The translations under genes were made by a program, and so were the position numbers. A DNA stretch of 8,306 nt, taken from positions 1 through 8,306 of the forward strand of contig JAJQDG010000184.1 of the NCBI GenBank assembly GCA_021202305.1. Reading direction: 5' to 3'. Within the stretch, counting starts at the first letter, position 1. Every line of letters begins with the position of its first letter. Below are positions 4,732 through 8,306 of this stretch, piece by piece. The DNA is from Candidatus Gastranaerophilales bacterium (GTDB lineage Bacteria; Cyanobacteriota; Vampirovibrionia; Gastranaerophilales; Gastranaerophilaceae). The notes beneath the pieces are model-generated. The model saw nothing but the letters and a program-made list of their open reading frames with translations, was not told the DNA's origin and did no database searches.

Positions 4732-5907
4732 AAAAGACGCATTATTATAACAATTCTTGCAATTATCGGGCTAATTTTGACATTTGACTTAATATATATT
4801 TACATGAAAGCAAATTTTTTATCAGGGCTTCCTAAAAGTTTTTGCTCCGTGAACGGGTTTATTGATTGCGATGGAGTTGCCCAGACTGAAAAAGCCTTTT
4901 TCCTCGGTGTGCCGCTTGCAATATGGGGACTTATTTTATATCTTTTATTTTTGTTTTTAAGCTGGGTTGATGTAATAAATAAAAAAATAAATTTCAAGCT
5001 GTTTAACGTTTTTAAGAACCCTTCTTCATATATAGCGGCAATCGGATTGTTTTCTTTTATTATTTCAATGTCGCTTGCCTATATTTCAATTTCGGTTATA
5101 AATAAAATTTGTATTGTCTGCTTTGCTACATATTTTGTAAACCTTTTTATTGCATTGTGTGCGGTGAAAAAAAACTTTTTCATAACTGATATCAAGAACA
5201 CCGTTTTAGATTTTATTGCGGGCGTAAAAGAATATACCACATTGTTTTTAATTGCTGCAGTTGCTGCTGTCGGGGTTTTAGGCTATTTTCAGCGCAGTTT
5301 AATCTTGGCTCCTTCAATAAAAATTCAAAAATCAATCGAGGAATTTCAAAAGATGAAAACAAACCCCTATACCGTAAATGCTAACAATTTGGGTAATGTC
5401 GACGGCGATGTAAGCATTTTTGTATACGGGGATTTTATGTGTCCGTTTTGCCGCGTTATGAATATAATGCTTCATAAATTAGTAAAAGAAGATAAAGGTG
5501 TTGCCGTATATCATGTTAATTTTCCGTTAGATGAAGCATGTAACCCTACTGTTACAAAAAGAATTCACCCCGGTTCATGTATTTTGGCAAAATACGCTCT
5601 TGCGGCAAGAAATCAGGGTAATTACTGGGGAATGGTGAGCGGGATATACAATAATTTGCCGCGCGATGAAAAAGAAATTTTGCATATAGGAGAAAATATC
5701 GGGCTTGATTCCGATAAACTTTTTAAAGATGCACACTCGGATACTATTGATAAATACCTTGAAGATCAGGTTTACAGGGGCATAAATGAGAAAATTTTCG
5801 CAACTCCTACCATAATTATTGATAATATTCCGCATGCTGAAATGCTGCCTTATTTCAAGTTAAAAGAACTTGTTAAGCAATCAAGACAGCGCCACAGGCA
5901 AAAGTAA
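4723..5907 (+). CDS. VKOR-DsbA fusion: membrane disulfide-bond forming protein
   Basis: A 394-aa inner-membrane protein that makes disulfides in envelope proteins: the DsbA-like domain oxidises substrates and passes electrons to the VKOR domain, which reduces a quinone (the DsbB role). Residues 1-195 are the VKOR part with hydrophobic helices at about 7-28, 60-82, 102-125, 130-148 and 172-188. The loop cysteines are C41 and C49, and the quinone-site pair is C130-x-x-C133 (CIVC). Residues 225-385 are a DsbA/thioredoxin-4 domain with active site CPFC (240-243), cis-proline loop ATPT (360-363), and an extra Cys pair C273/C286 that probably forms a structural disulfide. All redox residues are present, so it should be active. 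Such fusions are typical of cyanobacteria and related bacteria. The start is fixed by GAGG 4 nt upstream. queH follows after 4 nt. Confidence 0.93.
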   Translation: MTQKRRIIITILAIIGLILTFDLIYIYMKANFLSGLPKSFCSVNGFIDCDGVAQTEKAFFLGVPLAIWGLILYLLFLFLSWVDVINKKINFKLFNVFKNPSSYIAAIGLFSFIISMSLAYISISVINKICIVCFATYFVNLFIALCAVKKNFFITDIKNTVLDFIAGVKEYTTLFLIAAVAAVGVLGYFQRSLILAPSIKIQKSIEEFQKMKTNPYTVNANNLGNVDGDVSIFVYGDFMCPFCRVMNIMLHKLVKEDKGVAVYHVNFPLDEACNPTVTKRIHPGSCILAKYALAARNQGNYWGMVSGIYNNLPRDEKEILHIGENIGLDSDKLFKDAHSDTIDKYLEDQVYRGINEKIFATPTIIIDNIPHAEMLPYFKLKELVKQSRQRHRQK

Positions 5908-5911
5908 ATAA

Positions 5912-6523
5912 ATGTGCCGGTTTAATGAAAAAATACTGGTTCATGCCTGCTGCGGGGTTTGTTTTTCCTATCCGCTGATTGTTCTGAGGGAAATGGGGTT
6001 TGAAGTTGTTGTACATTATTTTAACCCGAATATTTATCCTGCCTTAGAATTTGAACGCAGGTATACAGAGCTTGAAAAATATTGCGTTCAAAATTCTGTT
6101 GAATTAATAAAAACCAAATATAACCACGAGGCTTTTTTACAAATGTCAAAAGGCTTTGAAAATGAACCCGAGCGGGGTGAAAGGTGCAAAAGATGTTTTT
6201 ATTTCCGTTTGAAAAACAGCGCCCTTTTGGCGCTTGAGCTTGGAATAAATAAAATGACAACAACGCTTTCTGTTTCGCCGCATAAAATTTCAAAAGATAT
6301 TTTTAAAATGGGTCAATGTGCGGTATCTGATGCAAAAACAGAATTTTTAGAGCTGAACAATAATCAAAACTCTCTTTTTAAAAACCGGATAGAGCTTGAA
6401 TTTATGGAATTTGATTTTAAAAAGAAAGACGGTTTTAAAAAAACATCTGAAATTGCCCGTAAATTTGGCATGTACAGACAAAAATACTGCGGGTGCGAAT
6501 TTAGCATTATTAAATCTGTTTAA
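5912..6523 (+). CDS. queH: Epoxyqueuosine reductase QueH (DUF208 family)
   Basis: A 203-aa cytoplasmic Fe-S enzyme doing the last step of queuosine synthesis: reducing epoxyqueuosine to queuosine at position 34 of tRNAs with GUN anticodons. It is the non-homologous replacement of the cobalamin-dependent QueG. Motifs: HACCGVC (11-17) and ERCKRCFYFRL (90-100) supply the cluster-binding cysteines; TTTLSVSPHK (116-125); and the C-terminal DGFKKTSEIARKFGMYRQ (173-190) with YCGC (192-195), the conserved redox-active pair C193/C195. The length is normal. The ATG lies 4 nt after the VKOR stop with no good Shine-Dalgarno of its own, so translation is probably coupled. The other queuosine genes are not in the window. 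It ends 6 bp from the convergent terminase gene, with no terminator visible between. Confidence 0.95.
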   Translation: MCRFNEKILVHACCGVCFSYPLIVLREMGFEVVVHYFNPNIYPALEFERRYTELEKYCVQNSVELIKTKYNHEAFLQMSKGFENEPERGERCKRCFYFRLKNSALLALELGINKMTTTLSVSPHKISKDIFKMGQCAVSDAKTEFLELNNNQNSLFKNRIELEFMEFDFKKKDGFKKTSEIARKFGMYRQKYCGCEFSIIKSV

Positions 6524-6529
6524 TGTTTT

Positions 6530-7696
6530 TTAAAGTCTTAAACCTTTGATAACACTTATTGTGTCTCCGCCCGTTAAATCTTCAAGCGCATAACGGAGCG
6601 CATCTACAAGGTGGTTATCATTTTCTTGCGGCACGGGGATAATTTCACCGTTTAAATTTTTTTTAAAACAGTAATTAAAAAATTCTTTTTGCGCATTTTT
6701 ACAATCGGGATGAATATAAATTTTTGAAAAACTTTGTATATACTTTATGCCGGATTCTATGCTGCCGCGCCCTTTTTTAGCAGGCAGTGCATTTACCCCC
6801 GAACTTTGAAATTCCGAAATACTTTTAGGTTCGGAAGAATCGCATGTAACATATTCAAATCCGATTATATTTTTGACAAGCGGAATTGAATCTTTATTTA
6901 AGAGGTTTGTTGAATAAATTTCATCTGTTATATACAAAATATCGTTTTCTTTTGCGGCGCGGATAAAAGCAAACGGATCAGTTGAAAAACCCCAGTCAAT
7001 GCCGTTATAATATTTATCGAATGCATTTTTATCAAAATCTTTAATCTGCAAATTTGTAAAAACTCTCCCCTCGATAACGCCTATTTCGCCAAGTCCGTAA
7101 ACGCGCCAGAAGTTTTCGTCCTTCATTCTTGATTCAAGCGCCTGAACAATTTCTTTTTCCAAAAACGGATTATCTTTGTAGGTAGATTTTATTAAAATTG
7201 CGTTTTTTTGTTCATTTGCAAGTATTTCATCATGAACCCAAAATCTTGAAGTGGGGTTGAAATCTATAAAAATTTTTTCCCTTGTTCTAATCATCAATTG
7301 CTGCGCAATTTGGTAGTTCAAGTGGTTTGCTTCATTTAAGTATAAAATATCCCGCCTGCCGCCATGAGCTTTTCCAAAAGTATCTACGGAAATAAAATTT
7401 ATACAGCTTGAGGGAAGCTCAAGTGTTTTATTTGTTTTTGAAAAAAATGTATAAAAATTTAAGCCGAATTGGTTCATGACTTTCGGCATATCAAGCAAAA
7501 CGCCTGATTTAAGATGTCCTTGAGTTAAACCGACAATATCAATTTCCAAATGCCTTTTAATAGCTAAAATCATAAGAAATTGTAAAGTTGAAAATGTTTT
7601 AGTGCTTGAAGTGCCGCCTTGATTTATAATATAGCGGTATTTTTTGTATGCGCGTGCAATTTTTTCAAATACGGGAGATAATTTCAATACATTCAT
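6530..7696 (-). CDS. Phage terminase large subunit (TerL, PBSX/Terminase_3-like)
   Basis: A 388-aa DNA-packaging motor: an N-terminal ATPase drives DNA into the prohead, and a C-terminal RNase H-like nuclease cuts the concatemer. Walker A is GGTSSTKT (27-34), with Thr where Gly usually precedes Lys. The Walker B/catalytic Glu segment is RDILYLNEANHL (115-126, E122), with a possible coupling motif IDFNPTSRFW (144-153). Nuclease acidic residues are at GIDWGFSTDPFAFI (D234), VTCDSSEPKSI (D286) and NHLVDALRYALE (D365). Both halves look intact and the length is near the short end of the family. The likely small subunit gene ends 9 bp upstream. No portal gene follows: the next gene is queH, convergent. 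The ATG at 7696 has no clear Shine-Dalgarno. Confidence 0.93.
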   Translation of the reverse strand: MNVLKLSPVFEKIARAYKKYRYIINQGGTSSTKTFSTLQFLMILAIKRHLEIDIVGLTQGHLKSGVLLDMPKVMNQFGLNFYTFFSKTNKTLELPSSCINFISVDTFGKAHGGRRDILYLNEANHLNYQIAQQLMIRTREKIFIDFNPTSRFWVHDEILANEQKNAILIKSTYKDNPFLEKEIVQALESRMKDENFWRVYGLGEIGVIEGRVFTNLQIKDFDKNAFDKYYNGIDWGFSTDPFAFIRAAKENDILYITDEIYSTNLLNKDSIPLVKNIIGFEYVTCDSSEPKSISEFQSSGVNALPAKKGRGSIESGIKYIQSFSKIYIHPDCKNAQKEFFNYCFKKNLNGEIIPVPQENDNHLVDALRYALEDLTGGDTISVIKGLRL

Positions 7697-7705
7697 AGGG
7701 GAAAA

Positions 7706-7924
7706 TTAAATTTCGTCTATCAGCTTTTTTTGGCGCTTGTTTTGAACAAAAACATTTAATTGGCAATTATTTTCGTTTTCAATTTTCATTTGTGCAAATT
7801 TTGCCTTGAGTTCTTCAATCTTAACTGCAAGCGCAAGATTGACTTCCCCCTTCTCATTAGGCATAAGCGCCAGTTTTTCAAGCTCGTTTAACCTTTCTAT
7901 TGTGTCTTTAATATCAAATGACAT
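7706..7924 (-). CDS. Small helical protein before TerL; probable small terminase subunit or packaging partner
   Basis: A 72-aa, charged, helical protein (IERLNELEKLALMPNEKGEVNLALAVKIEELKAKFAQM would form one or two amphipathic helices). It sits 9 bp before the terL start, where terS usually lies, and overlaps the upstream 121-aa gene by 28 bp. Position is the main reason for the call. No helix-turn-helix is visible, and it is shorter than typical TerS proteins (usually above 100 aa), so it could instead be a truncated TerS or a small phage protein. AAAGG lies about 10 nt before the ATG. Confidence 0.55.
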   Translation of the reverse strand: MSFDIKDTIERLNELEKLALMPNEKGEVNLALAVKIEELKAKFAQMKIENENNCQLNVFVQNKRQKKLIDEI

Positions 7925-8262
7925 AGTTTTAGTGCCTTTAGTGTGCTGCAGCCTTTCTTTATTAATTTTAAAAATTCCGCATGCAATATAATTCTAAGAT
8001 AAAGGGGTAAATTTGCGCTGCCTGAAATTTCGCACTGGGAACCAAATACAGGGTCTATATAAAGATTAATTCCGTTTACGCAAATTGTCCAATCGCCGGG
8101 GCAATTTGAAGGTACATCATAGAAAATTTCTTTTGCAATTTGCGAATGGATATCTTGCAGAAACCCCTCATAGCGCAAAAATAAATCATCTTGCAAATTA
8201 AAATGATAAAATTTTGTAAAAGAAGGAGTTCTTTTTCTTCTGCGTCGTTTTTTTCTTCCCAT
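7897..8262 (-). CDS. Unrecognised phage-module protein with Arg/Lys-rich N-terminus
   Basis: A 121-aa protein that I cannot assign. It starts MGRKKRRRRKRTPSF, nine Lys/Arg in the first eleven residues, suggesting nucleic-acid binding. The middle has FYDVPSNCPGDWTICVNGINLYIDP, and the C-terminal third is helical and hydrophobic (LPLYLRIILHAEFLKLIKKG). It overlaps the next gene by 28 bp and runs in the same direction as the terminase genes, so it is part of the packaging operon. No Shine-Dalgarno is evident before the ATG; a 17-bp palindrome lies 22 bp upstream. A role as a head, packaging or DNA-binding accessory protein is inference from position. Confidence 0.7.
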   Translation of the reverse strand: MGRKKRRRRKRTPSFTKFYHFNLQDDLFLRYEGFLQDIHSQIAKEIFYDVPSNCPGDWTICVNGINLYIDPVFGSQCEISGSANLPLYLRIILHAEFLKLIKKGCSTLKALKLCHLILKTQ

Positions 8263-8283
8263 ACAGTTAATTTTACACTATAT

Positions 8284-8300
8284 TATTACTAATAGTAATA
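8284..8300. promoter_or_regulatory. 17-bp palindrome upstream of the packaging genes (candidate operator)
   Basis: TATTACTAATAGTAATA is a perfect odd palindrome with 8-bp arms around one A. It lies about 22 bp upstream of the ATG at 8262, within the likely promoter region. This fits a dimeric phage repressor or activator site, but the sequence is AT-rich and only one copy is seen. Confidence 0.4.
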
Positions 8301-8306
8301 TATAAT

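Larger units (their letters stand above)
6530..8262 (-). mobile_element. Prophage-derived packaging module (left edge of an element, or a remnant)
   Basis: Three consecutive minus-strand genes (basic protein, small terminase-like, TerL) form one transcript with overlaps or short gaps. The module ends abruptly at terL, 6 bp from host gene queH. No att-like direct repeat or tRNA was recognised at this edge; the other edge lies beyond the window. Confidence 0.6.

Noticed and set aside
6021..6293. A 90-codon minus-strand frame within queH
   Set aside because: queH is complete with all family motifs, and the antisense frame shows no recognisable protein.

Overview
The window is AT-rich bacterial chromosome. 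The best guess for the organism is the Vampirovibrionia/Melainabacteria branch near Cyanobacteria (Gastranaerophilales-like, gut). This rests on recognition of three things: the small protein beginning MGLAASQARLL, the 487-aa protein with an N-terminal 'PYFTGL' motif (both resemble lineage-restricted families I remember from that group), and a VKOR-DsbA fusion of the cyanobacterial kind. The taxon is an inference.

Layout, left to right. (1) Positions 2-238, plus strand: the C-terminal end of a sensor histidine kinase. (2) Minus-strand operon 2300->235: a tiny ORF for a 15-aa peptide with four consecutive cysteines, a leader with two competing hairpins, a 487-aa membrane-associated protein of unknown function, and (4-bp ATGA overlap) a DtxR/MntR-type regulator with a cysteine-rich tail. 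(3) Plus strand 2397-3494: mnmA, divergent from that operon; the two -35 boxes sit in one small dyad. It ends at a strong bidirectional terminator. (4) Minus strand 4375-3602: a coiled-coil/variable-centre/coiled-coil protein with a strong Shine-Dalgarno. (5) Plus strand 4723-6523: a two-gene unit, VKOR-DsbA fusion then queH. (6) Minus strand 8262->6530: a phage packaging module (unknown basic 121-aa protein, small terminase-like protein, large terminase) that runs directly into the end of queH with no portal gene after it.

How the parts may work together. The VKOR-DsbA protein makes disulfides in envelope proteins. MnmA and QueH both complete modifications at tRNA position 34 (2-thiouridine and queuosine). 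The most notable region is 2211-2346: a good sigma70-type promoter whose predicted start falls on the A of the ATG of the MNTIFKNVCCCCQSL ORF, followed by alternative hairpins and a U-rich stretch, then a gene pair ending in a cysteine-rich regulator. This looks like a cysteine-codon attenuator or a cysteine/metal/thiol-responsive leader. Polycysteine leaderless ORFs acting as cysteine attenuators are known in mycobacteria; I know of no such report for this lineage. The sequence shows the ORF and promoter directly; the regulatory role is inference.
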